Below, piece after piece: positions 8,527 to 18,226 of a stretch of DNA of 64,000 bases. Within the stretch, counting starts at the first letter, position 1. Each line of letters opens with the position of its first letter. The position numbers and the translations under genes were made by a program. This DNA is from Planctomycetaceae bacterium. Its GTDB lineage: Bacteria; Planctomycetota; Planctomycetia; Pirellulales; Pirellulaceae. The notes below the pieces were generated by a model. The model saw only the letters and a program-made list of their open reading frames with translations. It did no database searches and was not told where the DNA came from. The stretch is taken from contig JAHEJI010000003.1 of NCBI GenBank assembly GCA_024638965.1, forward strand, positions 1 through 64,000, written 5' to 3'.

Positions 8527-9885
8527 ATGATAAGAAATAAGAGTATTCGAACGACCAGGGCTTTTGTGCCAACCAAGAGCAATACGGCCATCCATTTGGT
8601 CCAATCGTCTCGAATTGCGCAGCGCCTGGCGCGACTGCTGTTGATCGGATTGGTGCTATCGGTGCTGGCCATGGCGTTCCTGCCTTGGCAACAGTCGTCA
8701 CGCGGATCCGGGGAAGTCATTGCCTACGTTCCACAAGAGCGGCAGCAGACGATCCAGGCGCAAGTTAAAGGTGTTGTCGCCCGGATTGCTGACGGACTCG
8801 TGGAAGGTTCGGAGGTAAAAAAGGGGGACTTCATTCTCGAAATTCAACCGTTTGCCGCAAACCTTAAGGAACAACTTCAATCGCAGATTCGCGATTTGAA
8901 CACGAAACTAGAATCGGCCTATGTGAAAACAGAGGCGTACAAACAAAATGTGAAAGGCTTCACGGAGGCAGGTGAGTTCGCCGTCAAAGCAGCGATCGAG
9001 TTAGTTGAATCGGCGGAGGCGAAACTCGATGGCAAACGACGTTTGGTAACGGGCTATGAAGCCAAAGAGCTGCAAGCCCGTTTGAACTACGAGCGACAAA
9101 AATCGCTTTTCGACTCAGGCATCAAACCGGCGAAAGAAATTGAGAAACTGAAAAAAGAATGGGACGTTGCGAAATCGGATCTTGAGTCCGTGCATCAGGA
9201 TGTGGAGTCATTGGAAAACGAACTTTCGGCCAAAGAAAACGAACTGGAGGAGAAACGACGAATCGCACAAACGAAAATCGACTACGCACGGGCGATGCAA
9301 CAAGACGCCATCGGCAGTGCCGCGACGATTCGAAAAGAAAAACGAGAAATCGAAGTCAAACTTGCTGAGCTCAGTCGACTGACCATTACTGCGCCACGCG
9401 ACGGAACGATATTCCGAATGCCCGCCTACGAACGAGGACAGGCGGTCAAAGAAGGCGACGCCATCGTAACCATCGTGCCGGAAATTTCACAAAAAGCGGT
9501 GGAGCTGATGGTGCCCGGTAATGACATGCCGCTAGTTCAGATTGGACAGGAAGTGCGACTTCAATTTGAGGGTTGGCCAGCGGTGCAGTTTCCCGGCTGG
9601 CCGTCGGTTGCAATCGGTACTTTCAGCGGCATCGTTGCCAATGTCGATGCCACGGACAACGGCAAAGGCCAATTTCGAATCCTGATTCTCCCCAACGAAA
9701 AAGACGAAACACAATGGCCATCCGACCGTTACCTGAGACAAGGCGTCCGTGCAAACGGCTGGGTGATGCTGCGCAACGTTGCACTGGGTTACGAGATCTG
9801 GAGGCAACTCAACGGGTTCCCGGTAATCCTCTCGGAAGAGAAACCGTCCGACTCGTCAAGCAAGCCTCCCAAACTTCCAAAATGA
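8527..9885 (+). CDS. HlyD-family periplasmic adaptor subunit
   Basis: A 452-residue membrane-fusion protein. A cytoplasmic N-terminus (~40 residues) and one membrane helix (about 38-56) lead into a lipoyl/barrel-sandwich half ('GSGEVIAYVPQERQQTIQAQ', 'GLVEGSEVKKGDFILEI'). A long coiled coil (about 115-290, rich in E, K, Q) follows, then the second lipoyl half and beta barrel ('LTITAPRDGTIFRM', 'GQAVKEGDAIVTIVPE'). It would bridge the upstream ABC exporter and the downstream TolC-type channel. Its TGA stop overlaps the ATG of the next gene (ATGA), indicating translational coupling. Confidence 0.92.
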   Translation: MIRNKSIRTTRAFVPTKSNTAIHLVQSSRIAQRLARLLLIGLVLSVLAMAFLPWQQSSRGSGEVIAYVPQERQQTIQAQVKGVVARIADGLVEGSEVKKGDFILEIQPFAANLKEQLQSQIRDLNTKLESAYVKTEAYKQNVKGFTEAGEFAVKAAIELVESAEAKLDGKRRLVTGYEAKELQARLNYERQKSLFDSGIKPAKEIEKLKKEWDVAKSDLESVHQDVESLENELSAKENELEEKRRIAQTKIDYARAMQQDAIGSAATIRKEKREIEVKLAELSRLTITAPRDGTIFRMPAYERGQAVKEGDAIVTIVPEISQKAVELMVPGNDMPLVQIGQEVRLQFEGWPAVQFPGWPSVAIGTFSGIVANVDATDNGKGQFRILILPNEKDETQWPSDRYLRQGVRANGWVMLRNVALGYEIWRQLNGFPVILSEEKPSDSSSKPPKLPK

Positions 9886-11537
9886 TTCTTTTTCTGCTGA
9901 CTTTTAGTTTATTGGGGGGGTGTCAATCGACCAAAGCCACCAAATTCAGCAAACCATCAATTGAGCCCTCGGTCCAAACTACAGAGTGGAAAGTTTTGAC
10001 TTCCCAGGTATCGCGCTCAACCTCGAGTTCAACAGGAAGTCTGAGGGAAGTGAGCACCGACGGCCAACACACGCAGCCAGAAACGGAATCGGATATTGAC
10101 CTTGAGTTGTCCCAATCGGCGGACGCTAAACCTTCCAATTCTACAACTCTTCAAGTCAGCCTGATAACGCTTGCCGAACCGACTCGCGAAACAGCCAGCA
10201 CGACGCCGCTTACTCTCGAACAGGTTCTGACCTCGGTGACAAATTATTATCCAGACATCGAAGTCGCGATCGCGGAGATTGAAGCTGCCGAGGGTAAGCT
10301 GCTCGCCAGCTGGGGCGAATTTGACACCACGTTCGCCGGCTACAGTATCTCAGAGCCCCTTGGGTTCTACCAAACCTATCGCAATGAGGCGGGCGCTGCA
10401 CGTCCGTTGTGGAACGGCGGCAAAATATACGGCTCGTATAAAATTGGACGCGGAAATTTTGAACCCTGGTACGGCGAACGCGAGACAAATGACGGAGGCG
10501 AATTCAAGGCCGGTTTCGCCTTGCCGTTGCTGAAAGACCGCGCAATCGACGACCGACGTGCAGCAGTTAAATCAGCGGAAGCGGGCGTCGCGCAGACCGA
10601 GGCTGGCGTGAATTCCCGTTTGCTGCAATTGCAGCGCGTGGCAACCCAGGCTTATTGGGATTGGGTTGCTACCGGACGGGCGGTCCAAGTTCAGCAACAA
10701 CTGCTAGAATTAGCTGCGCAACGGGTCAGGCAAATCAACGAGCGCGTCGAAAAGGGTGATTTGGCGACGCTCGCTAAACTTGACAATCAGCGATTTATTG
10801 CCAAGCGGCAAAACAGTTTAATCAAGGCACGTAGAGCGCTTCAAAAGGCCGCGATAAAACTTTCACTGTTTTATCGTAACGAAGATTGCTTTCCCATAAT
10901 TGTCGCGAGCAAACAACTGCCACTCGAATTTCCGGACTCACAACGAATTAGCGACGAAGAGCGGGAATCAGATATTGCGACCGCCATCGCCGTTCGTCCC
11001 GAATTACAAGAATTACAAGCGGCTCGACGGCAGGCCAATATTGATTTGCAATATGCGCGCAACTTGATGATGCCCAAATTGAACATGGTCGGATATGCGG
11101 CAAAGGATGTCGGGGCTCCAACCGAAAAGAATGACAAGACTCCATTCCAGCTGCAACTGGGAGTTCTCACCGAAGTGCCAATTCAACGAAGGAAGGCCTT
11201 CGGGAAGATCCAGGCCGCCCAAAGTAAGCTCGTTCAGATTGACGCCAAGTCTCGATTTGTAACGGACAAGATTCGCGCCGAAATTCAGGATGCCGCTTCT
11301 GCGGTGAACGCGGCACTGGAACAAATTGAACAATCGCAACTGAATGTGAATCTGACCCAACAATCCCTTGAACTTGGTCGCAAGTCGTTCGAAGTCGGCG
11401 ACATCGACTTGATCGCACTCAACATTTATGAAACTGCCGTCGCAGACGCAGAACTACAACTGCTCGACGCCCAGTTCAAATACTTGAGCTATCGCACGAT
11501 CTACGAGACCGCAAAATCCGCCGAAGCATTTAGATAA
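9882..11537 (+). CDS. TolC-family outer-membrane lipoprotein channel
   Basis: 551 residues. The ORF track starts too early inside the hlyD-like gene. The ATG at 9882 overlaps that gene's stop and begins a lipoprotein signal peptide ending in LLGGC. A low-complexity linker of about 90 residues follows, then the OEP/TolC fold: 'TLEQVLTSVTNYYPDIEVAIAEIEAAEG' marks the first repeat, and long alternating helices fill the rest. 'SFEVGDIDLIALNIYETAVADAELQLLDAQ' is the usual C-terminal repeat signature. It completes the three-part exporter with the two preceding genes. Confidence 0.9.
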   Translation: MILFLLTFSLLGGCQSTKATKFSKPSIEPSVQTTEWKVLTSQVSRSTSSSTGSLREVSTDGQHTQPETESDIDLELSQSADAKPSNSTTLQVSLITLAEPTRETASTTPLTLEQVLTSVTNYYPDIEVAIAEIEAAEGKLLASWGEFDTTFAGYSISEPLGFYQTYRNEAGAARPLWNGGKIYGSYKIGRGNFEPWYGERETNDGGEFKAGFALPLLKDRAIDDRRAAVKSAEAGVAQTEAGVNSRLLQLQRVATQAYWDWVATGRAVQVQQQLLELAAQRVRQINERVEKGDLATLAKLDNQRFIAKRQNSLIKARRALQKAAIKLSLFYRNEDCFPIIVASKQLPLEFPDSQRISDEERESDIATAIAVRPELQELQAARRQANIDLQYARNLMMPKLNMVGYAAKDVGAPTEKNDKTPFQLQLGVLTEVPIQRRKAFGKIQAAQSKLVQIDAKSRFVTDKIRAEIQDAASAVNAALEQIEQSQLNVNLTQQSLELGRKSFEVGDIDLIALNIYETAVADAELQLLDAQFKYLSYRTIYETAKSAEAFR

Positions 11538-11603
11538 TAGCTCGCGATGCAATGCGCGAACTAAAGAAAGCAGTTGCGTGCCGGGCTCGGTCGAATAAAA
11601 CAA

Positions 11604-11960
11604 TCAAGCATTTCGGCTTGATCGAGACGAGGCATCGGTTCGGTTGCCCCACATGCCGCCATGCTTTTTTAATTTCAGATCACCCAAGACTTTGCATTGG
11701 CAGGCCAATCGCAAACCGGAATCGGATTTGTGTGGCGGAAAACTGAGTCGCCATTTTTCGACACTTGTGATTTCAGAAACCGAGCCTTCGACATCAATCG
11801 CACACGTTCCACACGTCCCCATGCCGCGGCAATGAATGGCTGCGGCGATTCCGTTGTAAAGCGGCAATTTGGCTTTCAGCAAAACGTGGCGAAGGTTCTC
11901 ACCCTGCTCGCACTCGATGACTTGCTCGCCAAAAATGATGGTTGGCATGGTTATCTTCAT
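11604..11960 (-). CDS. 2Fe-2S ferredoxin, adrenodoxin-like
   Basis: A 118-residue electron carrier. Cluster ligands are visible as 'IHCRGMGTCGTC' (C-x5-C-x2-C) and a distal cysteine in 'LRLACQC', the spacing of adrenodoxin/isc-type ferredoxins rather than the plant type (C-x4-C-x2-C). The last ~20 residues are basic and serine-rich. No redox partner is adjacent; the gene is tail to tail with the TolC-type gene and followed upstream by the FAS1 gene on the same strand. Confidence 0.85.
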   Translation of the reverse strand: MKITMPTIIFGEQVIECEQGENLRHVLLKAKLPLYNGIAAAIHCRGMGTCGTCAIDVEGSVSEITSVEKWRLSFPPHKSDSGLRLACQCKVLGDLKLKKHGGMWGNRTDASSRSSRNA

Positions 11961-12077
11961 GGCATGGAAAAGGCTCCTGCACGCCCATGAATCAATTGTG
12001 ACGGCAGGAGTCAGATTCGCTGTTGGTAAAACGCAGATGTGAGCGTCGAACCAAAACCTACTTCGGATTTCTAAAGG

Positions 12078-13445
12078 CTAGCGGATCTTCGAGAAATCCG
12101 CGTATTTGTTAATGTTCTTGGTGATTTCGGCACCTGTGTCGACGTAACGGAGTTTAGCCCCTCCGTTCGCAGAGGCTTTCAGAGTCTCTGTTGCGTTGAC
12201 CTCGGCGGAACCGCCGCCGTTAACGTGGACCGTCGTACTTTTGCTAACCAGATCTTTGGCTCGCAAAACCGCGCCGCCGCCGACGCTGGCATTGTGCTCA
12301 ACTACTGTTCCCTCAATTGAAACTGAACCGCCGCCACCAATGCTGGTCACGATCTCTGTGGCCATCACATTGGTTAGCTTGACCCTGCCTGCTCCGCCGA
12401 CCCGGATGGTGATTTTGTCAGCAGCGATTCCGTCCCGTGTCACCGGGCTGTCCCAATCCGAAGTGATCGTAACTTCCTTTTGAAAGATCGGAGTAGAGCT
12501 CGCGGCGTGACTGTCTTTTTTCTGTTTCGCACTTGTTTTTGTTTGATGATTTTCAGACGCTGGCAAAAGAACTTTGTCGATCACATGAATGATACCGTTA
12601 CTCGTCTCCAAATCGTTGGCGATGACTTGCGCATCGTCGATCAAGAGTTGACCGTCCTTGATCGAGACCTGAACCGCTTGACCCGCAACGGTTTTTGCCT
12701 TTCCAGCTTTGACCGCATCTTGAGCGGTGATTTTTCCAGCAACGACGTGGTACTTCAAAATCGTGGCAAGCTGGTCTTTGTTTTCGGATTTTAAAAGTGA
12801 TGCCAACGTGCCTTTGGGAAGTGCTTTGAAGGCCTTGTCGGTCGGTGCAAAAACGGTGAGTGGTCCTTTACTCGAAAGCGTTTCAACCAGCCCTGCAGCT
12901 TTGGCGGCGGCGAGCAGCGTTTTGAAATTGCCTGCTTTTTTAGCTGTACCGACGATTGTGTTATCGTCTTCGGAAGGAAGCAGCACGGTGTCGATAACGT
13001 GGATCAGCCCGTTGGAGCATTTGATGTTACGAGTGATTATCTTGGCGCCGTTAATCCTGACTTCACTACCCTTGCGGTCAAAGTTGACTTTCTTGCCAAG
13101 CAAAGTTTTAGCTGATTTGAGCGGATGGGAGTTTCTTTTCGGGACAGAGATTTCGGTGGGCAGGACGTGGTATTTGAGAATGTTGGCCAGCGTTTCGCGG
13201 TTCTCCGATTTCAAAAGATTCTCCAATGTTCCCTTGGGGAGTTTGGCGAACGCTTCATCGGTTGGAGCAAACACAGTCAACTCGTCTTTGCTTTGCAAAG
13301 CTTCGTCGAGATTGGCGGCAACAACCAGGCTGGTCAGCGTCTTAAAGGATCCGTTGGCAGCCGCCGTGGTGAGAATGTTATCTTCGGCAGAAACCAAAGT
13401 GGGCAACAAAAGTAGCAGGGCAAGTGTCGTTGTAATGCGTTTCAT
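12078..13445 (-). CDS. Secreted protein with two FAS1 (fasciclin) domains and a GIN-like domain
   Basis: 455 residues, exported. ATG 13445 is chosen over the track start because AGGAG lies 6 bases before it and a signal peptide begins there ('[20 protein letters not shown]'). Two FAS1 adhesion domains follow (about 20-160 and 165-300), each with 'TVFAPTDxAFxxLPKGTL' and an 'IHVIDxVLLP' end. After a Lys/Ser linker, the last ~130 residues show regular Gly/Ala/Ser-rich beta turns ('[14 protein letters not shown]', '[11 protein letters not shown]'), like the DUF2807/GIN putative auto-transporter-adhesin repeat. A surface or matrix adhesion role is likely. Confidence 0.88.
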   Translation of the reverse strand: MKRITTTLALLLLLPTLVSAEDNILTTAAANGSFKTLTSLVVAANLDEALQSKDELTVFAPTDEAFAKLPKGTLENLLKSENRETLANILKYHVLPTEISVPKRNSHPLKSAKTLLGKKVNFDRKGSEVRINGAKIITRNIKCSNGLIHVIDTVLLPSEDDNTIVGTAKKAGNFKTLLAAAKAAGLVETLSSKGPLTVFAPTDKAFKALPKGTLASLLKSENKDQLATILKYHVVAGKITAQDAVKAGKAKTVAGQAVQVSIKDGQLLIDDAQVIANDLETSNGIIHVIDKVLLPASENHQTKTSAKQKKDSHAASSTPIFQKEVTITSDWDSPVTRDGIAADKITIRVGGAGRVKLTNVMATEIVTSIGGGGSVSIEGTVVEHNASVGGGAVLRAKDLVSKSTTVHVNGGGSAEVNATETLKASANGGAKLRYVDTGAEITKNINKYADFSKIR

Positions 13446-13817
13446 TTCAGCTCCTTTGGGAAGTTCGGTAGGGTGATAAACCGTATGGCACTTGCCGATG
13501 CCGATTATACGAGGCATTTGCCAGATTGGATTCAGCTAAATTGGCGTTCAGCGTGCACTCATAAACGGTGAAATTCGCTTCACTTTGCCCTAAAGTCCCC
13601 AGATCCGTAGCACAAAAAGGTTCTCGCACAAACCGTGCCCACGTAATCTCTGTCCGTACCTCTCAGATTTTTTGAGATCATATGGCAACGACTGAATCTG
13701 ATTTAGACCGGGTTTCGTAGCCATATCTGGTCGAATCAAAGATTGATTTCGCAAGCGAAAAAACTGACGCTCTACGTGCAAACTCTTAGCCAAACTCTCA
13801 CCCCAGTTTCGCTGGTC
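13446..13817. other. Divergent intergenic region between FAS1 and PQQ-like genes
   Basis: About 370 bases holding the leaders of both divergent genes. The ORF track runs through part of it only because start codons were chosen too early. No operator-like palindrome stood out. Confidence 0.5.
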
Positions 13818-15152
13818 ATGTTGAACCGACGTCAATTCCAGCTGAGCAGCCTGGCGACGATCGTTGCTGGCGGTTTCATCGATGCCGCTTCAAACGGGGC
13901 ATTCGTGAGCGGCGTTCAGCCTTCAGAAGAATGGGCTCAATGGGGTGGCCCTAACCGAGACTTCAAGGCGTCGCAGATTGATGGCGACAGACTCTTACCG
14001 AAACCCGTCCTCAGCTGGAAACGGGACCTTGGGAAGGGCCATGCGGCGGTCGTTGCAAGTGGCGAATTTGGATACAGCCTGCACCTGGATGGCGACGAAG
14101 AAGTATTGGAAAAATGGCGACTCGATAACGGCCAGCAAAGTTGGAGCTGTCGATACAAGGTTGGGTATCACGCCTCGTATCCAAAATACGATGGTCCGCA
14201 CGCGACACCCGTGATTCAGAAGGACCGAATTATCGTGGCCAGCATCGACGCCCAGATCCGTGCAATCGACCTTTCCAACGGTAGGGTTATTTGGAATCGA
14301 GACCTGCGAGCGGACTACGGCACCAAGTTGCCCCAATCAGGCTATGCGTGTAGTCCGATCGTTTGGCAAGATCGCGTTATCCTTCCGACGTTGGGAGAAT
14401 CCCAACCTGTAGAAACCGAAAGTTTCAATCCTCGGCCGAAAATACCCGGTGGGCGAATAGCAATCCCCGGCGCGGTTGCCATGGACGGGCAAACCGGTGA
14501 CGAAGTTTGGCGAACGGAAACGTTTCGCTCAAGTCACAGCTCACCAGTCAAGATTGAAATCGACGACCAGCCGCAATTAGTGTTTCACGGCATGTTTGAA
14601 CTCATTGGAGTTGATCCGAAAAATGGCAAGGTATTGTGGAAGCAACTTTTGCGGAGAGAAGCAGCCGATAACGTATCGTTCACACCGATCTGGGACGCAG
14701 ACCGTAGTCAGTTCCTGATTTCACACGGCTACTGCAACTTCGGCACGCAGGCGATCAAGCTGAAAAACGCTGCCGGCCGATGGCGAACCAGCATCAACTG
14801 GACGAATTCGCGTCTGCAAATCGTGCACACCAATGCGGTGCTTTTGGGCAATATCTTAGTGGGAACGAAACGACCTGCGGCGACATTGATCGTGGCCATC
14901 GACGTCCGGGATGGTCGCACGATTTTTCGAAAACGTGGATTTGGAAAATCCAATTTATTAGCGGTTGGTTTGCAGCTTGTCATATTGGATGAAAGTGGCG
15001 ATCTAGTTGGCGGCCAGCTTAACGAAGAGGGTGTTTCGGAACTCTGGAGAATTCCTGCATTGTCCAAGACTGCCTGGACCGTGCCCGCGCTGGCTGGCAG
15101 GCGATTGCTGTTGCGTAACGGTAGTGAACTCAAGGTTTATCGATTCCCGTGA
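13818..15152 (+). CDS. PQQ-like beta-propeller protein with a Tat-type signal
   Basis: 444 residues. The start at ATG 13818 gives an N-terminus 'MLNRRQFQLSSLATIVAGGF', a twin-arginine signal (RRxFxL) suggesting export in folded form. The mature part carries several PQQ-like blades: 'WAQWGGPNRDFKAS' at the start, then 'IRAIDLSNGRVIWNRDL', 'VAMDGQTGDEVWRTE' and 'LIGVDPKNGKVLWKQL'. Such planctomycete proteins rarely bind PQQ, and no dehydrogenase active site is evident. It is a distant paralogue of the product of 15872-17545. Function unknown. Confidence 0.82.
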   Translation: MLNRRQFQLSSLATIVAGGFIDAASNGAFVSGVQPSEEWAQWGGPNRDFKASQIDGDRLLPKPVLSWKRDLGKGHAAVVASGEFGYSLHLDGDEEVLEKWRLDNGQQSWSCRYKVGYHASYPKYDGPHATPVIQKDRIIVASIDAQIRAIDLSNGRVIWNRDLRADYGTKLPQSGYACSPIVWQDRVILPTLGESQPVETESFNPRPKIPGGRIAIPGAVAMDGQTGDEVWRTETFRSSHSSPVKIEIDDQPQLVFHGMFELIGVDPKNGKVLWKQLLRREAADNVSFTPIWDADRSQFLISHGYCNFGTQAIKLKNAAGRWRTSINWTNSRLQIVHTNAVLLGNILVGTKRPAATLIVAIDVRDGRTIFRKRGFGKSNLLAVGLQLVILDESGDLVGGQLNEEGVSELWRIPALSKTAWTVPALAGRRLLLRNGSELKVYRFP

Positions 15153-15188
15153 CTTGGCATGCATCGTTTCGTTTTACGACGCAAATAT

Positions 15189-15689
15189 TCAATTCAACGA
15201 CCAGATCGCGAAATTCAGAAACGTGGCGAAACTTACCCACAGAATGTAAGGAACTAGCAAACCGGCGGCCAGTTGGGAATGCCGGTAGAACAGCGCAATT
15301 GAAACCGCAATCGAAAGCCATAAAGCTACGATTTCAACGGCTGCCCAACCAAGTTGCTGCAATCCAAAAAAGAGAACGGACCACAGGATGTTTAAAAGCA
15401 AATGAAACGCAAACCACCCCAAGGCGAGTCTGGACTTCGCAAATCCTGATTGCTTCCAAACCAGCCACGCAGCCACCGCCATCATCAGATACAAAACCGA
15501 CCACACCGGTCCAAAAATCCAGTTGGGCGGGTTCCATGACGGCTTGTTCAACTCGACAAACCAATCACTGCCGACGCTCGATGAGGTCGCAAATCCGCCG
15601 ATTGACGCAGCCAGAAAACAAATGGCAATTGAAACGACGAGCCCCATTGCAAGAATGGTCTTTGATGGGGGTTCCCGTTTTTCATTCAT
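15189..15689 (-). CDS. tspO: TspO/MBR family membrane protein
   Basis: A 166-residue five-helix membrane protein. It has the TspO hallmarks 'LNKPSWNPPNWIFGPVWSVLYLMMAVAAWLVW' and 'NILWSVLFFGLQQLGWA', with the usual Trp-rich helices. ATG 15689 is chosen; the track's 47-residue extension is not family-like. TspO binds porphyrins and related ligands and is often linked to stress or light responses. The gene stands alone, tail to tail with the propeller gene. Confidence 0.9.
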   Translation of the reverse strand: MNEKREPPSKTILAMGLVVSIAICFLAASIGGFATSSSVGSDWFVELNKPSWNPPNWIFGPVWSVLYLMMAVAAWLVWKQSGFAKSRLALGWFAFHLLLNILWSVLFFGLQQLGWAAVEIVALWLSIAVSIALFYRHSQLAAGLLVPYILWVSFATFLNFAIWSLN

Positions 15690-15871
15690 CAAGGAAGGTC
15701 TCTGGGGGCAGTTGGCTGCTGTTCGAACGATCCGTTCCGAGGTGAAAGTGTTGAAGTTGCGCTTCGGGTTGCCAATTCCAAGCGAAAACGACGCTAGGGC
15801 AACTTCAAAAGTTGAAAGCCTGGTTCGCAATCAGGAGAGCTTGTTGAGCCAGACACCGTGAACTTTGAACT

Positions 15872-17545
15872 CTAACTTCCTGCCGATTCGGGGCGCTGCG
15901 GGCGGTCGGGACGGGTATCCTTGGCTCGGTTGCCGTAGTTGCCGCCACCTCCTCCACCTCGGCTGAAAAGAGACCCGATGCCGCTGCTGAATTCATCTTT
16001 GGAAATCGCTTTGTCGCCATCTTTGTCCAAGGTCTTCAGGCGGTCGGCCATCCGGTTGCCTTCGAGTTCGTCTTCCGTCACCTTGCCGTCTTTGTTTGCG
16101 TCCATCCCGTTGAACATGTTCATTGGGTCGAACCGTCGGTTGCCTCCCCCTCGTTCACCGCCCGCTCGACCACCGGTTTGCGGTTCCGCTTCGTCCGTTT
16201 TGGCAAGGAGGCTTGCATCCGGCTCTACCGTTTCGCCGTTGTCGGCAACACAATACAGATGGTTGGAGCTCCGGAGGATCATCCGGCCGTTGCTCACGGC
16301 GGGTGTGCCCCAGAAGATTTCCTTGTCAGCCGTAACCCGGTTAATGGCGACCTGCTTCAGTTCTTCACCCAAGTCGAATACAAACATTTGTCCGCTGCCA
16401 TTGAGGTAAAACATTCGGTCGCCAACAACGATCGGCGAAGGGTAATCTAGCGAACCCATACGACCGCCAGTTTGTTGCGCACCCTTCAAGCGAACCTGCT
16501 GGACTCGTTCCCCGCTCTCAGCATCAACGACCGTCACAACCCCGCGCGATACGAGGTAAAGTTTCGACTTGTGACGAACCGGCGAGGCGAAGCTGGCGTT
16601 GTCCCGACCGGTCCAGACCGTATTGGTTTCGCTGACGTCACCGCTGCCACCGGCCTCGAGGGCGATACTCCCGCCACCGCGACCAGTGAACGCGTAAACG
16701 CGGTTGCCATCCAGAACCACACTGGAATAGGCATGCTCGGCACCTGTCGCGTCGGCAAACCATCGCAGCTTGCCGTTATTCGGATCGAGTCCCCAAAGTT
16801 CTTTGGCAACACACATCACGAGGTCAGTTCGAGTGTCGTCGATTTTGACCAGAGCCGGCGTACCCCACATTCCATCTAGGCCTTCGGCTTCTTGCCGCCA
16901 AAGTTCCTCACCGGTTTCTTTGTCGAAACCGATGATCGCCTGGCTTTCCGCAGAGGCAGTAACGATGACTGTGTTGTTGTAAACGATAGGGCTGGATGAC
17001 GATCCCCATTTAGTCGGATCGGATTCTTTACCGACTTCTGCTTGCCACAGTTCATTCCCATCCATGTCGAAAGCATGCACTCCGCTCTTGCCGAAAAACG
17101 CATACACATTCTTGCCGTCCGAAACTGGAGTGTGCGAAGCGTAACCGTGAGCCGGAATTCCTGCGCCCGCATATGGGTCTTCCGGCAACGATGCCTTTAC
17201 GTCTTTCTGCCACAACTTATCGCCGGTTTTCATGTCGACGCAAACAAGATGACGAACGAGGTTCTCGATGTCGCCCACGTTGTCTCGGCTCACGCCATAT
17301 CCGGAGTAGCACGTGACGAACGCTTTACCATCGACGATGATCGGGCTTGACGCTCCCGGTCCCGGCAGCGGAGTCTTCCAAGCGAGGTTGGCGTTGGGCG
17401 ACCAGGCGGTCGGCAACGAGTCCGATTCACTTGCAACCCCGGAGCCGGCTGGTCCACGAAACCGAGGCCAGTCATCGGCGTATCCGGTCAAGTTACTACA
17501 AGCCAAAAAAGCTAACGCCAACGAAAATGCTAAGTATCGAACCAT
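15872..17545 (-). CDS. Secreted PQQ-like propeller with C-terminal EF-hands
   Basis: 557 residues. ATG 17545 starts a Sec signal peptide ('MVRYLAFSLALAFLACSNLTGYA'); the track's longer N-terminus is not signal-like. 'DDWPRFRGPAGSGVA' is the standard opening of planctomycete PQB-type propellers. Blades recur ('GFDKETGEELWRQEAEG', 'LDPNNGKLRWFAD', 'VVDAESGERVQQV'). After a Gly/Arg-rich linker come two EF-hand loops, 'DANKDGKVTEDE' and 'DKDGDKAISKDE', predicted to bind calcium. A Gly-rich and basic tail ends the protein. It is probably periplasmic; catalytic role unknown. Confidence 0.88.
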   Translation of the reverse strand: MVRYLAFSLALAFLACSNLTGYADDWPRFRGPAGSGVASESDSLPTAWSPNANLAWKTPLPGPGASSPIIVDGKAFVTCYSGYGVSRDNVGDIENLVRHLVCVDMKTGDKLWQKDVKASLPEDPYAGAGIPAHGYASHTPVSDGKNVYAFFGKSGVHAFDMDGNELWQAEVGKESDPTKWGSSSSPIVYNNTVIVTASAESQAIIGFDKETGEELWRQEAEGLDGMWGTPALVKIDDTRTDLVMCVAKELWGLDPNNGKLRWFADATGAEHAYSSVVLDGNRVYAFTGRGGGSIALEAGGSGDVSETNTVWTGRDNASFASPVRHKSKLYLVSRGVVTVVDAESGERVQQVRLKGAQQTGGRMGSLDYPSPIVVGDRMFYLNGSGQMFVFDLGEELKQVAINRVTADKEIFWGTPAVSNGRMILRSSNHLYCVADNGETVEPDASLLAKTDEAEPQTGGRAGGERGGGNRRFDPMNMFNGMDANKDGKVTEDELEGNRMADRLKTLDKDGDKAISKDEFSSGIGSLFSRGGGGGGNYGNRAKDTRPDRPQRPESAGS

Positions 17546-17857
17546 TGTCTTTATCTCGATTTGAATGGAGTTCAAAGAATGGACAGAGTGTACCACATGC
17601 GGCACGACGCTGCCGAGTCCGGTTGGACAACGCCGCGGTAAAAAGTAGGCGAATAACCGAACTGGGTCTTCCATCGCACTACGCCGAGCTGTCGCGATTT
17701 TCGAAGGGCACGCACTCGCATGCGGGATTTTTTGCCGATTCGTCCGCTCGCATCCGCTTTCCATTTATTGCATCGGGTTTTACCTTGCTTTTCTTGTTTG
17801 GTAACAAGTAAGCGGAATCAAGAAAATAACGGAAGTAAAACAAGCGAGCCGTTACAA

Positions 17858-18046
17858 ATGGCATGGCGACCAGGCGCTTGGGTATTGGACGGCGAATTGG
17901 ATAATACGACGCTCAGGTGGACGACCGGCTGGATCAGGCTTCAGGGTCGGGACGAGCCGTTGCGATTGAAACTTGCCGGAAACTGCCATCCAGATTTGGC
18001 GGGCTGGAAAATCAAAGTTATTCGAACTCGCCGTTGTCACGCATGA
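17858..18046 (+). pseudogene. Remnant of a planctomycete hypothetical protein gene
   Basis: From ATG 17858 the frame reads 'GELDNTTLRWTTGWIRLQGR' and 'LRLKLAGNCHPDLAGWKIKV', which to my recollection resembles the start of a conserved planctomycete hypothetical family (GELDNRT...GWI.L.GR...L.L.GNC.PDLAGW). It stops after 62 codons. The family, as I recall it, is considerably longer, and the bases after the stop do not continue it cleanly. I read this as a truncated copy. It could also be a short functional protein. Confidence 0.4.
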
Positions 18047-18138
18047 GCGCAAGGCGTGGATCGAACACGTGTTGTCACGGCCTTTGACTCCCGAGTACGA
18101 CACGTATTTGTTAGATACGATCAGAATTGACCCGGATT

Positions 18139-18169
18139 GAATGTCAGAGCATTTCAAAAATTGACATTC
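18139..18169. terminator. Hairpin downstream of the RND pump gene
   Basis: Eight-base inverted repeat GAATGTCA/TGACATTC around a 15-base AT-rich loop, about 60 bases beyond the minus-strand RND stop. It could end the efflux operon transcript. A further TGTCATTC nearby gives a second pairing option. Confidence 0.35.
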
Positions 18170-18226
18170 AGCCTCTGTCATTCTGAAGGAGCTTGCGACT
18201 GAAGAATCCCTCGCTAGTTCACGAAG

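Noticed and set aside
18044-18046. TGA ending the 17858 remnant as selenocysteine
   Set aside because: The sequence after it does not continue a protein and has no SECIS-like loop.
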